Positions 1 through 43,431 of a stretch of DNA of 64,000 nt are shown in pieces. Numbering within the stretch: position 1 is the stretch's first letter; each line of letters begins with the position of its first letter. Source of the DNA: Paralichthys olivaceus (Eukaryota; Chordata; Actinopteri; Pleuronectiformes; Paralichthyidae); the NCBI RefSeq assembly GCF_024713975.1, contig NC_091099.1, forward strand, positions 8,062,501 to 8,126,500. Reading direction: 5' to 3'. The notes below the pieces were generated by a model that was given only the letters and a program-made list of their open reading frames with translations, made no database searches and was not told the origin of the DNA. The position numbers and the translations under genes were made by a program.

Positions 1-2005
1 GACCTGTGGGCAGGGGACTTCTCTCAACCCACAAAGAAGCATGTGAGCAATGTGGGTCAAAAGAAGAAGTCATTTGAACTTTCAGCCAGCAGTGGCTTAA
101 CATCTTTTGATTTTGACAGAAGGAAGCAACACAGTGATAGTCCAACCGATACATGCACTTGACAAACTTTATGTATAAGTCAATAAGGACACATGAACAG
201 AGGATGTGTCACACAGAAATACACATTCAAGCTAAACAAAGTATTGATGAGTTTTTGAACACCTCCAGAAGCAGTGATCTGGACATACTGAAGCCATCTA
301 GTTGACTGATTATCAGGCTGCAGCGGGACTTTCTGCCCAGAGCCCTGACCAGCTCCAGGGACGAGGCGGAGGCCGGGAAGCAGAAGGTGACGTTCCTCTA
401 CACAAAGACAAACAGAGAGAGGGAGAAAGAAAGAGAGCGGTGGCGTGATGTTAACTCTGCCTTGAAGCGTAACTGCTCATGAAGACTGTGTCTACCGTCT
501 GTGATGAATGGATGATTCAAATGTATCACGCATTGTGGTTCTCATGGTCTTTTATCATCTAATCACCTGAAAGCGCAGGTCCTGGCTTGCACTGTACCAG
601 CTGCGGCAGACGAGTGAGGCCTCCTTCCTGTCTGATGCATGAAGGAAACTCAGGATGTAAACGATAATCTACAGCAGGAGAAAGAAATATAACACTGGGT
701 TACATTAAAGTAACTGATGCTGGAAGAGAAACGTCCACCACACACTTTAACTGCTGTTCTATAACATTTTCTTGTTGGTATTGTTGTCTGGGGCGGTGGT
801 TCCCAAACTGGTCACGAGATACAGAAGGAACGTCGCAAGATTATGTTCAGAAATCAAATATAATTTAAAACATCATATTTCAGCTGAGATTGTTCCAAAC
901 GCTAAAACAAACTAATTAAATTCAAAATTAAATTATGCACACATTTTTTCTTTGTCTCCATGTGACCCCTGAAGCGATGATGACAGAATAGTGACAGCTT
1001 CTATTACAGTAGAAAAACAGTGACCATAGCAACATGTGCTCATTTAAATCAATATTCTTTGGGATCATACGTCTCTAGGATGGCTTTTTTGGGGTCTGAG
1101 GGATGATAAGGAACCTCTGTTCTATGGATGTGTCTCATTTGTTTCACTCATTATGTGATTACTATGGCTCAGGAATAAAAGTGTGTTAAAGGTACAGTGT
1201 GTATAATTTATTTATCTACTGTTTTAATTGCATGTTCCAGCTGAACACCCCTCACCTCACCCTCTCCTTCCAAACATGAAAAAGAACCTGTGTTAAACTT
1301 CATATGTCATAAAAACTCAAAAGATGTTTAGTTTGTTCAGTCTGGACTAATGTAAAAAAGATGGCGGCCTCCTTAGAGACGACCCCCTCGATGTAAATAT
1401 GAAGTATTTAAATATAAAGGGCTTTTTCTGGGGTAAAGAAAACTACAATTCATACAATTTAGATGAAACGAACTAGTGAAAACATAATGAGAATTATTCT
1501 ACATTAAATTTCTGCCAATAGATCCCTTTCACCTAAATCTACACACTGGACCTTTAAACAATACACACTCAGTGTACATCACATAAACATATGTGGTTTT
1601 ATTTTTTATTATAATACTTGTCTTTGATTGTGTTATACATATCATGTTATTGTTATATTTTCTATGGTAGCGAGATTTGTATCTTTAATTAGGTAGAGGA
1701 CTGGAATAAGTACATGTGTATAATATGTTTTACATTTATTAGATGTATTTTGTTGTAATTGTGCAAATAAATCGAATGAGTTAATAACTGTCATTATTGT
1801 CCTCTGATGATCATGATACATGCTGATCCAGCACTAATGAACTGTGGAGGAAAAAGCATTCAAATAAAAAACCATTGTAATAAATGTGTTTGTGAGTCAC
1901 CTCCACAGGAAGCTCAGGTGAGTCCTCAGCTGTGTCCTCAGGTGAGTCCCTCATGTCCTCTCCATCGTTGTCCTCCATCTCCTCTTCTCCTCCGTTAGTA
2001 AACAC
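1..2005 (-). CDS. F-box/LRR-type protein, 5' part (runs off the left edge)
   Basis: Three coding exons are visible: 1901-2005, 567-668 and 263-397. An acceptor (cccacag) at 4-10 implies exon 4 starts at base 3. All junctions are phase 0. Exon 1 encodes 35 residues, acidic and rich in Glu/Asp, ending in LPVE. Exon 2 continues IIVYILSFL and then ASLVCRSWYSASQ, so the joined sequence LPVEIIVYILSFL plus a Leu-Val-Cys-Arg-x-Trp element is a textbook F-box, the Skp1-binding module of SCF ubiquitin ligases. Exon 3 begins RNVTFCFPAS and ends SRSLLLE; it looks like the start of a leucine-rich region but the LRRs themselves lie outside. The start codon is the first in-frame ATG after the promoter-like block at 2006-2310. 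FBXL8 and LRRC29 (FBXL9), both on human 16q, are candidates, but I cannot decide between them. The F-box call is strong; family membership is inference. Confidence 0.72.
1186..1557. repeat. MITE-like element with terminal inverted repeats
   Basis: The left end reads ttaaaggtacagtgtgtata. The right end, reverse-complemented, reads ttaaaggtccagtgtgtaga. These roughly 22-bp imperfect inverted termini bound about 370 bp of AT-rich non-coding sequence. Both ends begin with TTAA, which would fit a TTAA target-site duplication of piggyBac type. I recognise the terminus as one repeated in many fish genomes. It lies in intron 1 of the F-box gene. Confidence 0.7.
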
Positions 2006-2310
2006 ACCTCAGGACCATGACAGCTCACTCAGTTAGCCTCCAACGAGCTAGCTGCACCGTTTAAAAAGCAGCAGGTGCGCTAGTTGCTGTTAGCCTTGAA
2101 GCTAACATGTGCTAAGTACAGAGAAGCGGACTCGTCTCAATCTGTGTAAACTAACGACCACTCCTCTTCCGCAGCCTCAGCTCGGTCTCCTCACTAAGCT
2201 ACTTTACACTGAACTGAACCGGGCTGCTCACTTCCGGCAGCTGACCGGAGAGCGGAAGCTCAGTGACGTCAGGGATCGGAGCATTGTGGGAAATGGGGTT
2301 TTTTGGTCGT
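2006..2310 (-). promoter_or_regulatory. Promoter-like block upstream of the F-box gene
   Basis: This block directly precedes the F-box gene start codon. It holds a CTTCCGG ETS-type site at 2231-2237, a perfect palindromic CRE (TGACGTCA) at 2264-2271, and a gcattgtgggaaat element at 2281-2294 that resembles the ZNF143/Staf motif. No TATA box is evident. This combination is typical of broadly expressed vertebrate promoters. Motifs are seen directly; promoter function is inferred. Confidence 0.55.
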
Positions 2311-4685
2311 GAGACCCTTATGACACCAGGTACAGAGGATCTAGAGTTTATTGGGCCCCTGATCAAATATTAATATTATTATTACAATCATCTTGCACCA
2401 ACAGAGGGTGGCAAGTGTAAACATTTCTTTGATTTAGAATTCTTTACTTACATGAGTCAATGTTTCATAATAACGAACAGAAAGAACATTAAAACTTTGA
2501 ATCTCTAAAATATTACACATATGACACCAGACATAACTATAACTATACTCTGCACAATCCAGTCTTAAGTGTTTAATTATATCGTATTGCACAACCCCTC
2601 CCCTGGTACTTTTAGTATATTTTAATGACAAATACACCACAGCAAATTCCTTGTATGTGTAAACCTGCTTGGCAATAAATAGAATTGCCCAAAATAAATT
2701 TTACAGAAGAGTTAAACTGAAAAAGAGCCAGTGTTCACATCTCATTTCCTCTTCATTTTCCTATGCTGTCACTTTCAATTCAAATTTGGAGAAAGATACA
2801 GAATTGGAGCTCATGGGGCCCAAATAGGGAGATTTCCTACTGAGATGTCAATGCAATTACTCCGATGGTTGCCTTTGGTTATTTTAAAGGTAAACATACA
2901 GTTAGTGACACAAAGGCAAACATTGAGGTGAAGGGCATGTGGGACTCACACGTTTTTATTTTCCTCTGCTGCCTCAAGCTTTTACCTGAAAATCTATAGA
3001 AAACACAGAGAGCACAATGTGAAGCTGTTTTCCATTAGTGTGAGTGTGAATTGTAGTTATCAGGTAAACTTGTGGTCTCAGAGGAGGGAGGATTGTAGAG
3101 GGAGCTCAAGGTGAGACTGAATGGCTCACATGCAATATGGATGAAATGAGAGAGCACCAGTTTGGCTTCAGGCCCCAGAAGTCAGGACTGGTTCACATTC
3201 TACTTAGTTTCATGGTTTACATTTAACAGCATAGTCACCAGTCAGATTATTAACATGAAATATGATCAACTAATGAATTGTGATGCATTATTGTGAATTA
3301 AACTGTATTTACCAATTTAACATTAATCCAATTTTATGAGCTGCAATTCACACCCTGATGCAGCACCAATTTATTATTCTGACATGAGCCATTCTTTATA
3401 ATGAGCATTTTTACATTGACCTTTGTATATTTTGACACTTTCTTGTATTTCTATAGTGACCTGAATACTTCCCCCACCAGAGGAAATTATAGAGCATTTG
3501 ATATGCGGAATTATTCCAAATGAATTGATATGATCTCAAATCAGAACTAGTGGTCAGCAGCACATTAGTTTCACACAGCTGCTCTTGTTAGTTTTTGGTG
3601 TTTTGGTTTGTGGTTAGTCTGTTTGCAGCGTGTGATGTTGTTTGTCAGGCTCTTTGACCCACATAGACAACTATGACTCATGAACTCAGGATGAAATATA
3701 ATTTATTTAAGCAAAATTCACAAGAGACAGAACTACATCAGTGACAAAATCAGGTTTAAAGACATTATTATGTACACACATTCATTTGAGTCAATTATAT
3801 GCATTCATCTCTCTCCCTTTCTCACTATAACACACACACATACACACACTGATATTCCTCTCTACAGTCTGTCTGGCAGTATGTTTAGCTGGTTTATCTT
3901 TTGAGACTTGATATAATCAAGCCATCTATACAAAAAAGTCATAAAGCACATTAACAGCACTAATTACACATTTATAGAATATGTACATCTCATGACGCTG
4001 CAAATGAGTGAAGGGATTCTTCTTAAAAATGTATTTTAACTATATTTTAAAAAAAACAATAATTTAGATAATTGTACAAAACAAAATCAAAACATTTGTG
4101 ATGAGTTGATCCCTTTGAGATGACATACAAACATTATCCAGCATTGAGGCAATAAGAGGAAAGATTATTTTTGAGCTTGCTGTGGTAAATATATGATTCT
4201 CAGTATGTCTTATAACATGTACTGCTAACATACTGTATCTTATGATGGAAATAGATCATGTTGTATCGTTTGTAAAAACATACTCAGCGTGCGCTAGTCA
4301 CACCGACACAACACGAAGTTAAATGACAAAAAAAGATAAGGCAAATTGAAGTTTACAAAAGAATCTGTAAACATTTAGTCGACAACAACAGCAAAAACAT
4401 TTCCTCATTGGATGTTGTACAAAGACAAGAAGTTCAGCTCTATACAAATCGCTGATCTGAGTCAACGGTGATGGCTTAACTACGCCATCCAGCCTAGACT
4501 GCATGTCTATGGCGTGGCCTCGTGTAAATCCTGGGTGATAATGCACAAAAGGGATTAAGTGCATCATGAGTGAAAAAGGACTTTGACTTTTAGCAATGAC
4601 TTAAACAGATGTGTCTGAAAATATTAAAAGCAGTTTCTTTATCCCCTTTAATTCCTCCAATTTCCTCCTTCTTCTTGCACCCACC
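2311..4685. other. Intergenic, no supported gene
   Basis: AT-rich sequence between the F-box promoter and the 3' end of cngb1. Open frames are short, carry no recognisable domain, and lack paired splice sites with consistent phase. The part nearest 4685 may include cngb1 3' UTR. Confidence 0.5.
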
Positions 4686-4691
4686 TTTATT
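4686..4691 (-). terminator. Possible cngb1 polyadenylation signal (AATAAA)
   Basis: TTTATT on the plus strand reads AATAAA in the cngb1 sense, about 40 bases after the inferred stop codon at 4733-4735. A longer 3' UTR using more distal signals is also possible. Confidence 0.4.
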
Positions 4692-4732
4692 TTTCTTTGC
4701 TGCCACCTTCCTCACCTCTCTCCCCATCCTTC

Positions 4733-22620
<17,888 letters not shown>

Positions 22621-22627
22621 CCTGTTG

Positions 22628-22628
<1 letters not shown>

Positions 22629-22681
<53 letters not shown>
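22629..22681. repeat. (CA)n microsatellite on the other side of cngb1 exon 1
   Basis: About 26 CA units starting 8 bases from the start codon. In transcript sense this is (TG)n, so it is complementary to the tract at 22441-22537. Confidence 0.95.
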
Positions 22682-22683
<2 letters not shown>

Positions 22684-25600
22684 CAGCCTCTGAACAAGCC
22701 CCTCATCAAACATTGTAGATTTCGCTGATGATTATTCCTAATCGCTCTCTCCTCGTGGGTTCGTTGAATCGGCCTCTTCATGTTTCAGACAGAGAGCCCT
22801 CAACTGCAGCTAATGACGTCTGAACAAACTTTCACCACTTTTATCGTGACCAGTCGTATGTGGTGTTGGACTGTAAGTTAGAGAATTGTTGGGTGTAGAT
22901 CATTTAAATTTAAACCAAGATATGTTCTTTAATGCAAAACCTTCACAGGAGTCAAAAGTCAGAGACTACAAATCCAAGGGGCAGAGTTTAACGTCTGGAA
23001 CATCACTTGTCTGGTTTAATCTCAAAAGCTAATCCACTTCAGCAACAGGGTAAAGAGCTACTGAACCTGCAAGATTTCCTGGAAACAGACGATGGTTCCG
23101 CAGGTCGAGATCCACCAGGACAACCAACAACTGCAGTGAACGTTTCTCGATATTAAGATCAGCCATTATCACAGTTTGGTGGTAAATTTGCATTTGCTAT
23201 TTAAAGTTCCTTTTTTTTGCATCATATAAAACTGAAAGGTCTGAGTTGCATCATGCAGCAGATTCTCTCCTGCAGACTGAGTTGCACCTAAAATATCATC
23301 CGTCTGTCTGCTGGATGGAGATATACATCATTTTCAATATAGACTGAAAAACTAAAACAGCATCACAATGACTCCAGATGACAAATGTAAAAATTGAAGA
23401 GGGTTAGGGTTAGCTGTTGATGTTTGCTGTTTAAGGTTTCTTCAATCAACCAATCTTTTTTTCATCTACAGTTGTCTAAGAAATGTTTTACTAACATTAA
23501 AATGACTGAAGGGCAACAACAAGTTGAAATGATCAGTTTGTTATCAACAATCTCATTATGGAACACCCACACACACACACATGCAGCTTCTCGACAAAGC
23601 AGTCTAATCTGTAGTTGTGATCTCTCTGTGATTCCTGACAAACTGTGCCAATCAGCAGAGATCACACAGGCCCTAATCTCCAGGTCTTTAGATCCAACAG
23701 TGCAGCTCCATCCTCCAACTAATCTACAGCCCTGAATGACTCCTGACTTGTGTCCTCGCCCGCCGCAGATAATTATCAGACATCAAATCAGCATCAATCA
23801 TGAGGAGGAAGCCCTGAAGATATAATTCTTCTCCAGAATCAATCTATCTGGATGGATTCATTCAACTGAGGCTTCAGCCACTGTCCTCCAACACAGCCAG
23901 ACACCAACACAAACCCCAGCTATTATATCTCAATGAGTTCTTCACAGCTTCTGCATCCACACTTCTGTTGCAACTTCACCGATCAAAGATCTGTACTCAG
24001 GAAGTAATATTCAATGCTGGAATTTGTGCATTTCTTAGTTTGCAGAGTAACAGACTTATATTCCTTACCTGTGCGTCTACAGGTGTCTCTGCATACCGGT
24101 GGTGTGGAGATCCAGAGTGCGCCACAGCCGGCACAAGTGTGCTGGGATTTACAAAGTGGCTGCCTGCGCCTAACAGGATTACCCAGCACCACCTGAAGGT
24201 CAAGGCACAATCCTGGACAGTGAGCAATTGCAGATTAACAGCAGAGAAAAGTATCATATAGGACAACACATCATCAGACAGAAAACCACAGAAAACTGCA
24301 ACAAAGAAAATGATGATGTCTACCTATTAAAGCTGCAGACTCTGTGTTAAATCTTGTGTTTCTGATTCTTTTCCATTTCCTTTTGTTGTGATAACGAACA
24401 AACCTGATCTACATGCACACTGTATTTGTTGGTGTATGTGGCAACTTGAATCTCTTGTTTTCTTGTCCTCCATCTCTGTTCCTCATTATCCCGTCCTCAT
24501 TACAGTTTGATCCCCAGCAAGTGACGCAGCGCCTTTTGCTGACCGGCCAGCAACGAGATATATCGAGACAAGCATTTGCATAAATTGACAATCTGATCAG
24601 GGCTCTGTTGTTCAAGTACTGCAATTTGTATGTATACACAAATTAACTTATCTTGGATAATATATTTATAAAATACTAATAATGATTATAATCTCTACCG
24701 TCCATCTTTATAACATTTTAAAAAATTTTTACGTAATTCTCAAATTCTCAGATTTATTTTCTTCAATGGAACCCTTCCTATAGACGCTGTAGCTTGAGCG
24801 TTTTTTTATTAGGTGAGCTAACAGATTATAACCCAGGGGTTTCAAAAAATGTTCCTTGTCACCTCTCTATAAGACGACACACTCTTCTCCCCTTGACACA
24901 TTTAACGTGTCCATGTTTTGTTGGTAAGAATATATGATTTTCATAATATTTAATATAAATGTGTGTAGCAGCTGTAGTTTTTTCTCTTGTCCTGCTCCGT
25001 TAATCATCTCCTCTCGGGACCCTTTTGGAAAGGACCAAACCCCATTTGGAAACCACCACACTTAACCACATGACCATATATATAAGAATTTAAAATCCTC
25101 CATCTCACAACCAGCTGCAACAACAAACTGTTGTTAATGTATTTTAAATTTATCACATGCTTTTCTCCATCAATACTTGTAGAAAAAAGTTAGATATCCT
25201 GTTTTTAACAATAATGGGGGGGGAAATCAGGGAAGAAAAAGAAAGAAAAGAGAAGAAGGAAGATAAATGTTAGAGGAGATAACAGGAGGAGAGAAAGCTT
25301 GGCATGATTCTGGAAAGTGATTAGTGATTATCCAGATCTGCCCTCGCTAACTAAGCAACTGGCAAGCAGGAAACGACACATCTTGATCTAATGGGTTGTA
25401 ATATGATGAATGATGATAAAAAGCTGCAGCAGTGGAGATCCAGACAAACGTGAGCATCAGACATGCTAAACTGAACATGTCAGGTAAGAGTCAGGAAGGC
25501 AGAGCCCTGGAGGGGTGGAAAAACATTCACTGGGTCAGACGTCAGCCCAAGTCCTGCTGTTGTGCTGCAGAGTGGGAACCACACAAGAACTTGTGCTGTT

Positions 25601-26509
25601 GCTGAGGCAGGAGGCTGTGAGCAGATCCCATTATCAGCTCAGCAGGGGATAAGCTGGGAGAACATGTCCATGACACAGACCCTTGGCTGTATGATGCAGC
25701 TCCACACTGGCCTCAATCCTAAAATGAACTGCTGGATCACATGGAGGTCAGGGCAGGTTTGAGCAAAGACTCAGGAGAGAGGAAGAGAGAGTGAAACTGA
25801 ACAAGTGTTTTCTCCACTTACAGGGAAAATCAGAGCAGTTTACACATTATTCATCTTTTTTATTAAATGAGGTGAAAGAGAAAGCGGACGATGAGGTAAA
25901 GCTGCGGTGGATGATCTGTGACAGAAGCTAATCCTGATTACCTCTGACACAAAGATGTGCAGGGAGGTGCTGTCACTCTCACAACAGACAACTGCACACG
26001 GCCCTCATGTGCACACACAGACACACAAATACATTACATCCGTACGGTGGTATTCAGATCCACAACTTAGTAAAACACAGCATGAAAGCTAATCGAAGTT
26101 CTCATCATGTACACCTGCTCCGTTTGAGTGTTACATTATTATATAACTGATAAAATTGTATTATTATTATTATTGAGGTACAAGTTATTTTATATTTTGT
26201 GAAAAATTTAGTTGAGTAAAAACAGAGACAATATTTCCCTGGAAAGTAACTAAATACTTAGTATGTTATACTTCTCTACTACATTTTAGATACCGAAATA
26301 GTTGTTCTGCCAATATTATAAGTATACAGAAAATTGCCCCACCTCATAGTATTTAAAAGGCAAGAATCAACTCCTCATCCAGCTACATTAAAATGCCACA
26401 TGCATGTAAATACTTATTAATGATCATTCATTGATTTGAACTGGAACAGCACATATATTTAAATTCACTATACATCCAGATTTGTATTTGGATCTTCACC
26501 AAATTGCTT

Positions 26510-26700
26510 ACACTCATGTCTGATTGAACATTAAGTTCCGTGAATGATTCCATGAGAAATCAATGAAAATGTTGCAAAAACACAACATTGTTAAGGAAAG
26601 TGAAAAGAAAATTCTGAACCCACCCTCTGACCCAGATCCGCATCAACATTTTATGGGTTCTTTCTTGACCAATGATGCATCCCTCCAGAAAGTATATATA
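26510..26700. repeat. Degenerate copy of a fish interspersed repeat
   Basis: Contains ctgacccagatccgcatcaa, then a stretch on the pattern of tgggttctttcttgacca, then catccctccagaaagt. These are diverged words of the same repeat seen more completely at 62750-63205, in reverse orientation. Probably non-autonomous and inactive. Confidence 0.55.
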
Positions 26701-28678
26701 TGAATATATATTTGTTGTTTTGCTACTGTTACGTAAAAAATGTATCTGTGTATAAAAATATTAAGCAGCATGAAATAACCTTTATAAAGAAATGTAGTGA
26801 CTCATAAAATGGAAACACTTGATTCAGTACTTCAGTAAATGTCCTTACTTACTTTACAGGACTGCACCTACAGTATGTATAACCACACAGTCATAATGTT
26901 CCTGTTATTTTCTGCTTTACTTTATGAGATTATTGTTCTGTTTGTGCTGCAGTCAGCATCATTTTAGAAACAAGGATTCCCTCAAGTGGCCAAAAGTACA
27001 ATCGACTTCTTGAACTTGACATTTGCACAGCAGGATAAACGTAATTACAAGAACACAAAGCCATAAACTGCAGACAACCGCAGCATTGTGTTGCATTTAC
27101 CTGTGAGTTTTATTGTGAAATCATTTAATGGACTCTACATGCCCTGCATGCATCAACATGGTAGTAATAATCTACAAAATGTACAAAACTACAAATTATA
27201 AGCAAAGTTTAAAAAAGAAGAAGAAACTCACTTTTAAAATGATCCCTCATGCTATTTATAGTAAAAAAAAAAAAAAGCCCCCCAATGTTCAGACATACGG
27301 CCGATTCACGGTTCTGTTTCAAAGCTAGGCCGGAGATGCGGCGCAGATCTGACACAGAGGCATGAATTGGGCTATAAGGCACAACGACACATGTAAAACA
27401 AAATACAAGCACAATGTAAAGGCAAAGATATAAAGAAAAGGTTAATGATTGTAGCATGTGAATAGTGGCTTTACACAGACAAAGGTAAACAGAGACAGAC
27501 AGAGAGTGAGAGGCCCAATGGAGAAATACACATTACTACAGGATCAAATCACATCCTGCAGATGTTTGTGTGCACGGATCATCTTTTAAATGCTTGAGCT
27601 GAAGAAGAACATCAATACGTTAGACAGAAGCAGCAATCAGACAAAAAAGTACAGACTCAAAAGGAAAAGAGAAAAGGTTTGAGGAGCAAGGGAGGGAGGG
27701 GGGTCACAGAGGAAGTCCTCTCTCGATCATGACAACAAGCAGAGCAAAAACAAGACATGTTGAAAAAAGAGGATTGGACTTCATGACCCAATGTAGGTCA
27801 GGAGATGCAACGCCAGCGCTGCCCCTCCCCGACATTCTTCCAACCTCCCTCCTTCCCTCACAAATGAAACGCTGGGTCACCCCTCCCTCTCTGCTCCTTA
27901 ATCCCTCTTTCTCTCCCTCCCCATCACCATCCTTTTATTACCTCCCCCTTTTTGCATTTTTCCTCCACTCCCCTCTCTCCCGTGCCTGACATACTAAATC
28001 AGCAACATGTGGCTTTAATGGAAACCAGACCCTGATCCATTCTTCTCCAGCCTGCAGGCTGCACACTTAAATTAGCTTTGACTCTGTTCATCTTTAGCAT
28101 GAAAAAGAGAAGAGGAGATAGAGAGAGAGAGACTTTTACTCTTCACAGGTCAGGTTGAGCTGAGATGGGCAGATTCTGTATAAACCACAACGCTTTTTTA
28201 TTCTATACTTTTAAAAGTGATTAAATTGCCCTCCCCACCCCTCTTATATTTCATTCGAGCCTCAACACCAGTCATATATCAATGTGTCTCCGCTGGGATC
28301 GTGTTTTTAATGGTGCCATCTGAACAGTTATTGTGGCTGTGGTGGGAGGAGAGGGAGGCTGGAGCCTGTGTGTCTGTGAGCAAAAACTCTATGTGCCTTT
28401 GTCTGGGGAAGTGGTCGTTCTGTCTGTGTGTGTGTGCGTGTGTGTTTGTGTGTCTGCACATGTGGACATGCATGCACACATGAGTGCAGTGAGATATTTT
28501 TTTTTTAGATCATGTGATACTGGTGAGAGTGTGAGCGCAGACAAAATGGGCTCAGTGGGAGTAGGGCAGTCATGGACGCACACAGCTGTCAGACATTCCT
28601 GCATGGGTCGAAGGATAAGCCTCTCCTGCTAGTGTGTGTGTGTGTGCGAGTGTGTGTTTGATAAACTCAGTTTACACG

Positions 28679-28680
<2 letters not shown>

Positions 28681-28731
<51 letters not shown>
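28681..28731. repeat. (CA)n microsatellite
   Basis: About 25 CA units in the cngb1-mmp15 intergenic region, with a shorter GT tract close by at 28632-28645. Confidence 0.95.
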
Positions 28732-28734
<3 letters not shown>

Positions 28735-29335
28735 TGCACTGAAGCAACCTCAACAAAACAAAAACAACAAAAAACCGAACGAAAAGTGCAAATTCTCTGT
28801 GTTGAACCAAAAGAAAAAGTCAAACTTGTTGACTAAAAAGTTGTTCTTATTAGTGAATGCGTTTGTTTTTTGTTTTAACAGCTGTAAGCACATGTTTGTG
28901 TGTATGTACAGTGTGTGTGCTTCTGGTTAATGTATGTGCATTATCGACTTTTTCTGCATTTAAAATACACCATCTGTCCCTCCTTTGTATAATTAGTCTT
29001 GTGTCTTTTACAGCACACATTTGGTGATTTTTTCAAATTGTGATGTAAACAGGGATGATTTTTAAGAAATAGATGTTGTCAGACATCTGAAAGGCACAAA
29101 GGGAGGCACAGGAATAAAACCTCAAGGCCATTAGAAGGAAATTTATACTGTAGGTCCAGAGGCACCAGCTTTACGATAATTTCAAGTTCTCACAATGAAT
29201 GGGATTCAAAAAGGTGACTCTTCCTCAGCTTTCTTAGACTTTAGTACTGCATCAAAGCCTCTTTCAGTCGCACGTGTGTAAAAATTTGATGCCAGCGACA
29301 GCACCACACAACTGATCAACACCTGTTCTACCTCT

Positions 29336-43431
<14,096 letters not shown>

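Larger units (their letters stand above)
22700..29335. other. Intergenic region between cngb1 and mmp15
   Basis: This 6.6-kb stretch probably holds any cngb1 5' UTR exon and promoter, and the mmp15 3' UTR. I found no exon chain with consistent phase and no recognisable protein domain. It contains microsatellites near 28430 and 28681-28731, a degenerate repeat at 26510-26700, a purine-rich block near 25230 and pyrimidine-rich blocks near 27820-27980. Confidence 0.5.

Noticed and set aside
1..162. Plus-strand open frame of 53 codons from the first base
   Set aside because: No recognisable domain and no partner exon. The minus strand shows a good acceptor at 4-10 for the F-box gene.
574..642. 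Plus-strand reading RRSWLALYQLRQTSEASF with acceptor and stop, resembling a last exon
   Set aside because: The minus strand of the same bases gives a phase-consistent F-box exon (567-668) with both splice sites, so the plus frame is its shadow.
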